A stretch of DNA of 64,000 nucleotides. Origin: Lingula anatina. Taxonomy: Eukaryota > Brachiopoda > Lingulata > Lingulida > Lingulidae. Shown here piece after piece: positions 32,619 through 44,500 of the stretch. The position numbers and the translations under genes are program-made. Each line of letters opens with the position of its first letter. The first letter of the stretch is position 1. The notes under the pieces are model-generated. The model was not told the DNA's origin. It searched no databases and saw only the letters and a list, made by a program, of their open reading frames with translations. The stretch covers positions 124,001 to 188,000 of the forward strand of contig NW_019775646.1 of the NCBI RefSeq assembly GCF_001039355.2. The letters are read 5' to 3'.

Positions 32619-33639
32619 TTAATCACCGAGTGCCCTGAATAATGAAACTGCAAGATGAATAATCTGAATAATGCGAGCAGTGTCATTTTCTATAGTATTC
32701 TTTTTGCCCGCAAGGTCCGTGCTGAAGGATTAATCCAGATTTTGCTTGCATTTTCATTTTGGGTTGTCTATACAAAATTCTTTACCACAACTTAAGAGTT
32801 ATATGAACTTGGCGCGCGCCTCATAAAAGTTTTGCTATCAAGATAATTTTCTCATTGTTTGGGCGGACACCATGGATCTAGAACCCCAAATATTATCTAA
32901 AATTGTAGGCACCAAGCTGTTTCATTTCCCTTCTTTTTAAGATATGTCAAACTATCCTTTATTGTCTTTTCGCCATATAGGACTGAAAACGATTGGCTTA
33001 CTTTTCATCTTTTACTTGCTGACCTTTCTTAACGAAGTAATCGACTAATTAATGGTCGACGTTCTACTCTGCGCTCATTTTCTCGATAAAATCAACCGCC
33101 AGAAGGTAAATTTGACACGAGAGATATTATCAAAGGGTTTGCCATTCCCGTGATACTGTAGCGTCCGAGTACAAGAATGAGTTTCCGCTTGTTATATAAC
33201 TTGCATTCGGACGTCAATCAGTTTGGTACGCGTAAGTATTACCAGTGAAAATCTTCACACTGCTGAGAGGGTCCCAATTGGGGGATGGGGGGGTGGGGGT
33301 GGGGGGGCACCAGTAGTGATCACACTTCTCGGGAAATAAAGTCATCAAATCACATATTATTGTAAATAAAACTTTTTTCGTAACTCATAGAAAATGCAAG
33401 TCAGGCGAGTTGTAAATCGCACATAAATGAGTACAATAATTCCGTTTCACGAAGGACAAATAATAAAAAGCTGCATTCACAAGCCATGGAAGTGAACTGC
33501 TTCACGGATCATTAAGATCATTCCTCTACCGGTGCGTGTCAGATACATACATGTAATCTCCAGCTCTCAACTGTAAAATTGTAATGAACGTTATAATGGA
33601 CGCCGGTTTAAAGTTGTCATTCATTATTACTGTGTTGTA

Positions 33640-33658
33640 CCCCCCCCCCCCCCCCCCC
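33640..33658. repeat. Poly-C tract
   Basis: Nineteen consecutive C. A G-rich run (33,284-33,307) lies 330 bases upstream, at the edge of the duplicated block. Confidence 0.9.
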
Positions 33659-34215
33659 TCGACGCAGGGAGTTGACAAGAGCTGCTGGACAAACAAGGGG
33701 TCTCACTTGACACAACTATCCAGAACTCTTCCATGATTTTCAAAATAATTATAACTTCCATAAACGCCGGCTCAAATGAATAGGCCTATGGTGGTATTTC
33801 AACTTCATATTCCCAAGAAGTTATTCCATAACTTTATTTTATTTGATATTTGTACAGTGATCGACGTTGAAGTAGATTTCCTCGACTAGTATATCGAAAA
33901 AATTATGTATATCGAATATGCAATATATAAAGCACGAGTCAAAATAGGTGCATTTGAAATACAAGAGTGGGGAGCAAAGTATGGGTTGACTTGATACAGC
34001 TGACATTTAAAATAGAATATTTTTCCAAATTATTTTTCTTCGATTATACCCTTTTGATAATCTCTCCAGTGTCACATCAGTTCTTCAATTCAATTCATCG
34101 ATGAAGTATTGCAAAAATATGTGGCTGGTTTTTAGTTATAAATAGACCATTGAATGCGTTATTTGGATCTCCATATTTCGAAATTATCAACTGTTTAAGA
34201 GTTACACGTCACATA

Positions 34216-34444
34216 GGGTGCATTCCCAGAGATTTAGATCGATCCAGAGATTTAGATTTAGATCGACCTAACTCCCTGGGGGTTCACGCTAAATTGCAGT
34301 CAGCCGAGCGCGCACCATAGTTAATTACCCCCTTACAGCTTTTAGTAGGCGGGAAAGACGCTTAAGTCGGATAAGCTGACAGTAATCTAGTGAGACTCCC
34401 GGCCCACAGGGATAGATCGATCTAAAATCTATGGGAATGGGGTC
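34216..34444. mobile_element. MITE with RGATCGATC subterminal motifs (TTA target), spacer copy
   Basis: Ends GGGTGCATTCCCAGAGATTT and, inverted, GACCCCATTCCCATAGATTT, each followed by TAGATCGATC. Flanked by ATA and TTA. The same element, in inverse orientation, is at 49,184-49,397 with perfect TTA duplications. Confidence 0.78.
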
Positions 34445-34959
34445 TTAGTGACGATCAGATTTTGACCATCCTTTGTTGCTTTACAGGCTAGGCCCTCTAC
34501 CCAACAAATTTTATAGAACAACATTTATTTATTTCATAGTTTTATAAAGCAAAATATCCATCACTAACATTGGCTTGAAGTCACTTGGTCATCCAATATT
34601 CAGATTTCATCGGTCAAATGCGAACCAGTTCGTGGAGGTCCGAAGCCAGCAATTTCAAAAGGGTGGTTCTTTTTCCATGAAAACTTCGTGTACCTGGATC
34701 AAATTTTACCCTTTTTCTGACAAAGAGGGGTGTTCTTTCGAAACATCCATCCCCCTGGCTACGGGCTTGACGTAAATATTGTTGCTAATAGCATTATCGG
34801 CAAGAGTTTTTGGCTTCTATTTCCTCTCTCCCTCATTTACCCCTTCTCCTGTTTAGTGGCGCCCTCTACGAGCGCTGTTGTTTTTCACGCGGCAAATCAT
34901 AAACCAGATGAGTTGCGAGCGTGGCAGCCCAATATAAGACATTGATTGCTGTTCAGTTG

Positions 34960-34978
34960 TTATTATTATTATTATTAT
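34960..34978. repeat. (TTA)n microsatellite
   Basis: Six TTA units. Confidence 0.85.
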
Positions 34979-37145
34979 TGGTGAAAAACGTTTTCAGAGT
35001 CACTTGACTGAATACTGGGTGGTAAAAGTTTGTGTGAATATCTGTAATTTAATTTGCAATTGATTTTACAATTATATGCTGGAACATGTAAGTATCTACT
35101 GTATTTCTTTGTTCGTTCAAGAAGCTTCTTATGCATGTACCTCGATTACGTTATTTAAGCTTTTCGCATTATTATTGTTACCTTCATCATTGTTATTCTT
35201 TATTTCTGTAACTTCTTTATTTAATTTTGAGTTCATCATACAATAGGTTAATAAACAACTATTCCCACCGTTGTTTAACAGATGTAGCCTATTTATTCAG
35301 TTGTCTCTGTATAATACACATAAAACTTTATGTACTATCTCATCATGTGGATTGAAAAGCGAATGAAGGTTTTCTTATATCACTGTCAAATCCATCAACT
35401 GCTCAATCGGTACAAGAAATTATCCCCTCTAATTCCTTGGTCAGTATCACCCGTCCAGTTCTTCCATCACAATGGTTGGCATTCTAGTGTAAGTGTGTTT
35501 TTGCTTCATTATAGTTACATAGCAACACTTTATACTTGTAGCACCACCAAAAGCACTCATTTTAACATTAGGTCTTTATTTCAATGAACGGGAGTTACAA
35601 TACAGATGATGCTCACATCTTTACAGTCTTTAAACGGTAATGGTTTGTTAAGTAATCGGCGTTATTAAACAAATCGTAGGGAGAGTTTTTAAAGCATACT
35701 TTACCGTTTAATCAAGATCTCCTTCAGACTGATAGATGAAAAATGTAATCTGTAAAAAAACACGGAGTTACTGTAGGATGACATAAAACAAGGCGGATCA
35801 GCAAAACGACACATTTCAAACTTGGTTACATAAGTGCACAAATCAACATGCCTTCGAAATTCGCCGAACTTGTAGGCAGGCTTAGGGCTCGCTAATAGTG
35901 CAGTTGGAAGCGGTGTAGCCTGTAGGCCATGATCATGGGTTTAAACTGAATCAGCATGACGAAGTACGTCACAAATATCCCGAAAAGCTGTAAAACAAAA
36001 GATGAAAAAACGGTAAGTAAAGGCACACGAGGCATGTTGTGAAGCAACGGAATAGGATTTATGTCTGATAACTATTAATTAATTCAAATGACTTAGTTCA
36101 ACACTGGTAACTTGGATGTGAAGGTTAGAACTTATATAATGAATTTCGATAGCAACGACATGAGTTTAAAATTAATACATGTATAATTAGTGTTTTTCTC
36201 AAACGGATTAGTTGAAGTACATTTTGGTATTGAGAGTTTTAACTCTTAATAGTTACTACTTAAAAGTAGTGAAAGCACAATCAAATACAATTTCGTAAAC
36301 TATGTTACGTTCGTAATTCCACCTGTAATTTCAACAGCAATAATAAAAATAAACAAGGGAAAGAAAAAATCTTGGTCCAAGAAGAGATAAACGTTTTCAT
36401 TTTGCAGTACACTTGCATTGATAATTGCTTAATTACTAAAGTTTCAGACGCTGTAGTACGTCAACACGGGACTTAACTGTGAAATGTGTTGGTCGGTCGA
36501 TGACAAACATTCTGTAAGCACTAAATCCTATAGGGTCGCTTGGACATAAAGATCTGCAACTAGACAGAAAAAAAAACATTCAGCCTTGAGCTGCGTTCGG
36601 GTCGCTTTAACCCAGTGCGAGATTCATGGATGTCGGGTTCTATATTTTAAATAAGGTCGCTGTAGTGGCCCCGTAGTTCACAGAGCAAGTGCTTTAACTT
36701 ATCCCCCCTGCAGACATGCCTCAAGCGTCATTCTGTCATCTTGCAAACCGTTTGCTATTGAGGAGAAACACTGAATTGTTAACCACGTTATAAACAAGCC
36801 GCACATATCTGTGTAAAATGCTAATCGGTATATAATATTGGGCTAATCATTATATTTCTTGTTGCATATGTTTATCACATGAATGAAGATGCTATAATAC
36901 TATCAAATAAACAGTTAAGGCGCAGTAAACGGACGCATATATAATCACTGATATAGCCTGCTACAATATAATCAAACGACAACCTTCGGGGTAGAGCCCG
37001 TATGGCGGTGTGAACGGAATAGTAGTCCTAGTAACGCAAGTCTGACCGGACACTAAGTCCTGGGAATGCAAGTCCTAGGTCTAGCGTTTCTAGGAATGGA
37101 TGGACCTGCATTCCGTTCACGCGGGTCTCTCATTGAGTAACACAG

Positions 37146-37146
37146 N
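37146..37146. other. Single ambiguous base (N)
   Basis: One N in intronic or spacer sequence upstream of the conserved block of copy 2. Confidence 0.95.
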
Positions 37147-37729
37147 TTAATACCAAGGCAGGACCCCTGCGGAAAAACGTTGTTCAGTCGCGAAGAAAGA
37201 CGAACGAGATTACGCCTGTTGAAAGGCCGTGTAAAAGAGAAAGGGGTACTCCTGCGCGGAAAAACGTCATTCAGTCGCTCGTTGTAAAGGCCAGCTTGCA
37301 CTGTTCCGACGTCATTCCGCGGAGGCTGAAAAATCGGAAAGATTTGTTTTTGTGCTGTGTAATCTCCTTTTGTTAGAAATCCTTGCTTTAAGCAAGGGCA
37401 AATTACATATATAAATAGGAGTGACATAACCATGGAGGACCCTGAATAATACGCGTAATATAATTTCCTATAGCATTCCCTTTGCTAGCAAGGACTGTTC
37501 AGGGAAGAATAATCCAATAAATTTACGTAATCAGCGGGAACGCGTTCCTCGTCAGACACACCCTTTGTATTTCAGGTACGAAGTAGCACATATCCATGTG
37601 CACGTTACATAATACAAGTCAAGCATGGCCTTAGACTTACTCCAGATGCCCAGCTGAATGATTACACCCACAATTACCCTCCCCTGCTACTGAGCCACCG
37701 ATTGAGGGACGGGTAGGGGCGGAGTACCC

Positions 37730-38530
37730 TAGGTTCTAGATTTCAGTTTTGCCAGCTCGATCTTGATTTCATAAATAACCCAAAGCAGCAAAACTGACTC
37801 TAGCGAAAACCGTCATCTTGGAGGCGTTCTTCGGCAAAATTCTGCCTGAGGCGCTTCCATATTTGGAAGTCACAAGTCTCGGACGTCACAGCTGTGTCCG
37901 CCTGCAGCTTCCATATTTGGAAGTCACAAGTTGTGTACGTCACAGCTCTGTGCCGCCTGGAGCTGCCTGTCCCGCCTTGCGCTGACGTTATCTCGTGCAG
38001 ACGAGACAAGAAGTAAAGTGGCTGACGCGGAGTTTGAAGTTTAAACTAAGAATATCTTGCAGTCGAAGGTCAGTTCCCCAAAACAAGCAACATTATTCTG
38101 CTTTAAAAACTGATTTTGGTCTAGCCATTGCGCAGCCCTTATAGTGGTATCGGGCATACAGTGTAAACTTGGCACACGTCAAGCACGTGTATTGTGTTTA
38201 TATATTCAGGAGCAAATGTGCGTTGATAAGCAAAAAATTCAAAAGCATCGGATATATCCTTTTCTCTTAGAAACGTACTATTTATTTTTCACTTTACATC
38301 TTAAATACAGCAAATAAAATTTAATAAAGCAGAATTAAATCTGTTTTACATTTCATTTTGGTCTAATGACATTCAACTGCAGATTCACTGCGGAGCAGTT
38401 CTTTTTTATTGACGGAAATCGTACACTGTCGCAGTTCTTCAGAGTTACTGTTGAAGCCCGCTCACTCAGGGCAGGGCGGGGTAGTTACATTAGATCAGAC
38501 AAGCTTATTGGATATTTTCCCCAGGGGCCT
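37730..38530. other. Copy-2-private insertion in Grl intron 1
   Basis: About 750-800 bases with no counterpart in copy 1, where GAGTAGGGGCGTGG continues directly to the CATTTTGTATA segment. It contains the SRE-like tandem repeat. No terminal inverted repeats were found; origin unknown. Confidence 0.6.
37854..37961. promoter_or_regulatory. Two tandem CArG-box / CRE-half-site units (SRE-like)
   Basis: Two 54-base direct repeats, each with CTTCCATATTTGGAAGTCAC then GACGTCACAGCT or TACGTCACAGCT. CCATATTTGG (37,857-37,866 and 37,911-37,920) fits the SRF consensus CC(A/T)6GG and is flanked by Ets-type TTCC/GGAA. ACGTCA is the CRE/ATF core. Another TGACG is 70 bases on. No gene start could be tied to it. 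Confidence 0.45.
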
Positions 38531-39662
38531 ATATTTTCATTTTGTATATACAGGTATTTTGGAGGCCCCTGATATCAGAGAGCACTTCGAAGTCTTGGCT
38601 TATTGTATCTTTATGAAAGTTATTGAGGATCACTGGGTTCGATAACTCTGTTATAAAAGTTCGTAATAAATAGCTAGTCAAGTTAAATGTAAAACCGTTA
38701 ATTTACCTGGTAGTTTACAAAGCCTCCTCCAACCGCTATAATCCCCAGTACACCAAAGGCAACCGCCAGCCACCCTAAGTTGGCGATCAGGAGAAATGCA
38801 TCTTCCTCCTTTGGTAGGTAGTATATGAATATGTACAGTATGAGCAACACAAAGCTATGTTTACTATCATCCATGCAGAGGTGAGCGGTAAAAAAATACC
38901 GTCTGCAGTGTCCATGAGTCTTCAGATTTGCTGGTGCCTTTTTCTGTACCATTCTAAGTCACAAGGACTGGAGCCCATAGTGCCATTATAGTTTTTTTTA
39001 TCGCCATCTTAAGATTTTTGTTGAACTCTAGAAAAGTTTTATACATGACTTCAGCAATCGCCAAAAACGCCACGACCGGCAGAATCCAACAGCTTAACAT
39101 GATAAATTCAAAAGCAATCGAAATTGACTTAATTATGTTCATTTCTATTGTTCGATTGTTATTTACGAAAAAAAGATGAAATGGAGCGATCTGAATTTCT
39201 AAACTATTCACAGAGCCATAAATACTATCATACATCTTGTACGCAAAATTAACCAAGACTATTACCCAGCTCACAGCAGTGTAAACTAAAACCCTGAGGA
39301 TCCGACTTTGCCTTGTTGCAGCTGAGGTTCCATTCTAATACCAACTTTGTTGATCTCTAGCATTGATATTTTCCTTCTCTGTCGACACTTATCATGCATG
39401 TGAATGCAATCCAATCCGTTTTGTTCATTGTTGGCATTCAATACATCACGTGATGTAATCGTACTCATTTTAGTACGTTAAGGTTGGTTCTCTCTCTTTG
39501 TTGTTGTGTCCTTATAGGTCACAATCATTGCAATCATCTGCTGTATTAAGGGGAGAGAACAATGTTTGGTCAGTATGCAATCATACAAAGTCGTATGTTG
39601 GCTCGATCTTGGAGAACGTTTGTGCTTTGATGCACCCGTTTCACATGGACTCGTCCTAGGGA

Positions 39663-39687
39663 NNNNNNNNNNNNNNNNNNNNNNNNN
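39663..39687. other. Assembly gap (25 N) beside poly-A
   Basis: Same homologous position as the gap at 14,424 in copy 1. Confidence 0.97.
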
Positions 39688-40827
39688 AAAAAAAAAAAAA
39701 AAAAAAAAAAAAAACACTGGAATTTGTGGAAATGAATTAACACCATCATTGCGTACTATTGATTTCCTTGCATTTTAGCAATGAACACCACTTAAGTAAC
39801 GGATGCCTGTCAGAGGAAACATGAGGACAGCGATGACACCATCACAGATACACATTTACATGTATGTCAACATAACGATTCCATGCGGCTCCAAACTATA
39901 ATGGTGCCTATACGCTTCATATGGACATTTAGGTGTGGGTCTTTCTTTTATGAAGCCAATTGTAACATGAAACGGCTATTCAGAACTGATTCATATTAAA
40001 TTTATCTTATTCCGAAGCCTGATTAATGAATTCCCCGTTTCATGAATAATTCAGCCTTTTCCAATTGATAATTACAAGGTTGACCGCTTTTCACTTATTA
40101 TAGTGGTACTAATTAAACTGGTTTCAGTGCTGTAGAAAAAGCATGTGGATGTGGCACATCTTCTCAGGAAGAAATAAATTACCCGATGAACGGACAGCTC
40201 GAACAACGACACGCATTACCCAATGTTTGGTAGTGTAGGGGACCAGAAACAAGCCAATGAGACTTTATGAAATTCGTGAGTTTGCACAAAGGAGACCGAT
40301 ACAGTACTTCTGAGGAATTTTGCAAGTCATGTACACCTTAATGCACTGCCCACTGGCTGTAAAATGTTTAGACGCTACCACAAGAAATAAATTGAAGTCC
40401 CTACATGCTTTGCAAGAATCCCGCCTCCGTAGCGCAAAATCTTTTTTACGATCGAACTGCTTCAGTAATAGTGGGGTCTTTCTAGCTAGTTTATTTACTA
40501 ATTATTCTTTTTAATGGCGTCAATATAAGCATAACAGAAATAAGATTGTTGTGGAGGAAAAATAAATTTGTTAAGTATACTAGATTAAGATATTGGACAT
40601 CCTCACACTATTGGCATTAACGTTCTACAACATTGAAGACTGCACCATAACTACGACCATTTCTTCTACTCTATTTTGTAAGAGTCCCGACGAAATGCAA
40701 ATTTTACAGGGACTCAAAGGAAAAAAAGAAAGAAAAAAAAACAATGGAGGATATAACCAGATAAAGATAATCTATTCCAACAAACATGTTTTCGTATAGT
40801 TCCCCGTTTGAAATATATAAAACGGTT

Positions 40828-40831
<4 letters not shown>

Positions 40832-40869
<38 letters not shown>
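40832..40869. repeat. (ATA)n microsatellite
   Basis: Twelve or so units; expanded relative to copies 1 and 3. Confidence 0.9.
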
Positions 40870-41367
40870 TAGCCTAAGTTGCTGTGACTTAATACAGTCA
40901 ATACGTTGCTACTGATAATATAATTATATTTGTTCAAAAGTCTACATTGCTACAATGTATACAGTCCAGTTAAAAAGTACCAGCAACCGATTCCATCTTT
41001 CTCCCAACTTGCTGTCGTGCTGCCGATTTTGACAAGTAACAGGAAGATACGGAACAAGCTGTAAATACTTTTAATTGTCGACTATTCATCATTATGTATC
41101 ATTAAATAGAAAATTACATTAAGTATCATCAATAAGAAAATTTCCGAGTATTATCAAGTTTAACTACATGCTAACTTCAACAATGCATTGTAACTAATAT
41201 ATAACCTTTTAGGAAAATAAAGATTAAAATAAAAACAATGCATTTTGTGGTCGAGGTAGTGACAAATTTACTAACTGATCCCGTCTATTCCAAGGTCTAT
41301 TCCTCTTTGTGCTTTTTTTTTTACAAAGACAGTAATACTAAGTTAACACTATCAGCGAAATACTGTT

Positions 41368-41368
<1 letters not shown>

Positions 41369-41402
<34 letters not shown>
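41369..41402. repeat. (GT)n microsatellite
   Basis: About 17 GT units 3' of the large gene, copy 2. Confidence 0.9.
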
Positions 41403-41405
<3 letters not shown>

Positions 41406-41577
41406 ATCACCACGTGACATGCTCTTTTGAGGCACCACAAAATTTGGATTACAAAATGCACGTGTGTGACTGGCGGAGAAAATCTGAATATCTGCATCTA
41501 AATGCCAGTGTCAGAATCACTGTCAACTAAATGGCAATATGAATGCCAACGTTGCCCTTTTTAGATTCAGGTCTTTA

Positions 41578-44500
41578 CTAATCATCGTCTTCATCGTCAT
41601 CATCAGGCACAGGAGGCGGGGCGTAGCTCTGCGCAGTGCTGCCATCTACCGGTCGCACCATGGCGCTGCTGCAATATCTGACTGTGTGTAAAGGAACACA
41701 TTCTTCTTCCATCGGGAGAGGGTGTTGATCCCCTTTTCTGTGAGGAAAAAAATGAAACTGGCACGTTTTAACGTGAGCTCAACAGCAATCACGACAAGAT
41801 ACAGCAACCAATCCTCTACTATATATAAGTAGAGTCTTAAGGTAGCACATATTGCAACCTCTGTATCTAAACATTTGCGCTTTTAAGTTGATTGCTTCAT
41901 TACTTCACATTCAATTCCACGAAATAAAATCTTCACAAACTTGTTATAGACCCTTGTATGTCTGTACTGTTCTGAATTTTAAAATACACTTATGCAATGT
42001 TCAACATGTGTTACCTGGCGACCATTCGGAGAGCAAGGACAATCTTCTTGGAAAAATTAAGGGGGAAATTGTCTACACTCTGGAAATCTTGATTGGTATG
42101 CCCTTGTAATGTGGTGGCACCGGCAGAAATCTTAAATTCTGTGATGGAATGGACCTCATCGAGCCGGTCTCCAATATGGGAGATGTCTTCCTGAAGGATT
42201 TCATCCTGTGGAACACGTTGCCTGCTTTTGTGTCTTCTCGACATGAAGTAAAAATTACCTTAAATTTCATGTAGCTCAAGATTTTTTTACAATTATTGAT
42301 TCGTTTTGTTATTATTCAATGGGTCTCTTTAAGGGATGTTTTTCTTGCTATTTTACTACTGTGTAGCGTATCTGGTTTTTGGAAAATGTTTGAAATATTA
42401 TAAACATAATTAATAATTGAATAACAAATTAATGTTCAGTATGGTCTCGATAACTTGTAACGATTCAAATATGCCGCATATCTGTGATTTTTGTGAATAC
42501 AAAGACTCACCTTATATCGTCAATGTCATTACGTCGTTGGGCACAATTCCAATCATCACTGAAATAAAGAAAAAAGAAACACCCATCTTAATAAATCACA
42601 GAAACCACAGAAATCCGGCTATTGAACAAAAGTAACAAAGGGTTCTTTTCGGACAAAAAATCGTTTTGTACAAGTATTGCTGATCAAAATAAACGTCACT
42701 TCAGAAAACCCAAGGCACAAATTTGTTTGTTGAACAAAAGGAAAAAAAAATAGTACATTCAACAAAATTACAAAAGAAGGAAAGAATGAAAAGGAAGCCT
42801 TGGCTAAGTGGCGTAGTGGTTATACCGAATGGCAATGTAAATATACTTACACAAGATCAGAGATGCCCACACTTCTAGAACTGTACTCTAATACATCCAG
42901 TTGTTTAGATGCCACATCTAAGATATTAAAAAACATATAAGTAGGCACTTATTTTCAAATGACGGAGTGCAGATAATTAATTGCATGAATCAGACTACAT
43001 TGTATCTAATGTGTTACTTAATGCATAAGACGTAACTCTTTGTTACCCGTGACGATAAAAATACAAGACTGTATTAATATGGAGTATCGCTCAAAAGTGT
43101 ACAGAAACTTTATTTTAAAAAGTATTTCTAGACAAAAATATTTGCCTAATTTAATTGACAATTTAATACATGTAATTTTCTGCTTCTCATTATAGAACCC
43201 TGAATTATTTCAACATTCGCGAGGAAAGGACGCTCGCAGAGCTTGATATTTTTCAAGTATACACTAAGATTACTGAGCCCCAGGGGTCACTTTAATTTTT
43301 TTTAGCTCGAGCGTCCGACTTACTATCTCGAGCGCCCGACTTACTATCTCGAGGGCTCGACTTATTATCTAGAGCGCCCGACTTACGCTAACTCGGGCGC
43401 CCGAGTTAATAAGCCAATTACAAACCAGCTTCAGTCAAAATGGCAGAAATAAGTAGAGACGATCTCATTACGCTTTATTTAATTTTGGACTCAAATATAA
43501 AGACATTGTATTTAGCCTAAGTGCAAAGTGTTACTGAGTTTAAGAACTCTTAAAAGGATCCTGAAGAAGAAAGGACTAGTAAAGGGCAAGAGCTAAACAG
43601 ATATAATTGACATCATTGCTTTCTTGAGAGAACAGCTCATTGGATCAGGATCCCTTCGTGGATACAGGTAATTATGATCTATATGCTGTTAGGCGAGTAC
43701 AAGAATTCTTTGTTGTTGAGGCCCAGAAAAATCGCCCAAAATTGGCAAGACAACAGAATGCTCACTCAAAGCTCAATGGGCACGTTTACTGAGCAACCCT
43801 GTATAATGATTTTGTAATCGATACTTGTGTTAATGGCATTACTGTACTATTTGTCTAGGAACTTGGTGTGTCTTTCTATGCTCAAGTTGTACACGAAGGA
43901 CGCCGACATTAAAAATGATAATTGTACGTGACATGATATGCTTTAAAGATGGATATGAAGTCAATTTTTGCCACGAAAACCGACCAAATGAGAGCATAAA
44001 GTTTCAAATAGTATAACTAAGAGAATTACTAAAAGACATTGCTTAATATTACCTGAAAATGATATTTGAACGGTTTTTCCTGCCAGCTTTCTATGCTGTA
44101 TATACATGTTGCAGAAAAGTAGGTCATATAAGTAGGTTAAATTTCTGACCAAAAATTTAAAGAAAGAGGCAGTCTTTTATGGCTGATCCAGTGATTTATT
44201 CAGTTTACCCCTTGGCATATGAACCTAATTTGAGTTGTATAAGAAACTAGTAGAACTGGTTTATATATGTTACTGGGAATCCACGCTCCACCCATGCTCA
44301 GTTCATATGTACCTTTAAAGAGGTAAAAACTCAAAGCATCCTTTATCTCGAATCAACCTTATGAAATGATTTTTCTTCGGTATAAGCTAGAATTAGTATG
44401 AACATTTCTAACTCAAACTTTGCCATATCTCCCACAAATGTTCAGGTTCCAAAGTGTCCGCAAATGTATGTATATAAGATTATCATGCTCGTCTCCTTTT

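Larger units (their letters stand above)
10709..33515. repeat. Segmental duplication, copy 1
   Basis: A block of about 21-23 kb repeated at about 35.9-55.2 kb and, in part, at 56.2-62.4 kb, in direct orientation. It contains the Grl gene, the 15-exon Ubl/HeLo-like gene and flanking non-coding DNA. Close similarity to copy 2 is continuous from about 12,570 to 33,512. The Grl 3' exons (10,709-11,785) are homologous to those at 35,892-36,563 but more diverged. Most length difference from copy 2 comes from transposon insertions at 27.3, 28.0, 28.5-31.8 and 32.4 kb. Confidence 0.85.
31816..35891. other. Non-coding sequence: end of copy 1 (to ~33,512) and inter-unit spacer
   Basis: Up to about 33,512 it matches copy 2 (53,900-55,222). 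Beyond that it is unique. It holds TA, G, C and TTA simple repeats and two MITEs. Short frames have no domain support, and I see no gene. Confidence 0.5.
35892..39468 (-). pseudogene. Gustatory-receptor-like (Grl) pseudogene, copy 2
   Basis: The last exon (35,892-35,987) encodes VTYFVMLIQFKPMIM (TY-x5-QF signature) and ends in TAG. The exon at about 36,475-36,563 encodes DPIGFSAYRMFVIDRPTHFT but has lost eight bases just before DPIGF, a frameshift. The exon-2 counterpart was not found. Exon 1 keeps MSTITSRDVLNANNEQ (39,468 downward), then jumps by a deletion of about 470 bases at 39,290, removing TM1-TM2. Further down it has TGA for TGC in the RHQQICRLM segment (about 38,917) and a one-base deletion near 38,845. 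It is clearly dead. The 3' exons are much more diverged from copy 1 than exon 1 is, so they may derive from a different Grl gene. Confidence 0.8.
39469..41577. other. Intergenic DNA between Grl and the Ubl/HeLo-like gene, copy 2
   Basis: Homologue of 14,213-16,340. It includes a 25-N gap, poly-A, and ATA and GT microsatellites. No gene seen. Confidence 0.5.

Noticed and set aside
37053-37433. 126-codon minus-strand open frame
   Set aside because: Crosses an N, no domain or hydrophobic pattern, not conserved in copy 1.
43920-44300. About 380 extra bases in intron 11 of copy 2 as a transposon
   Set aside because: No inverted ends or target duplication; it may equally be a deletion in copy 1.
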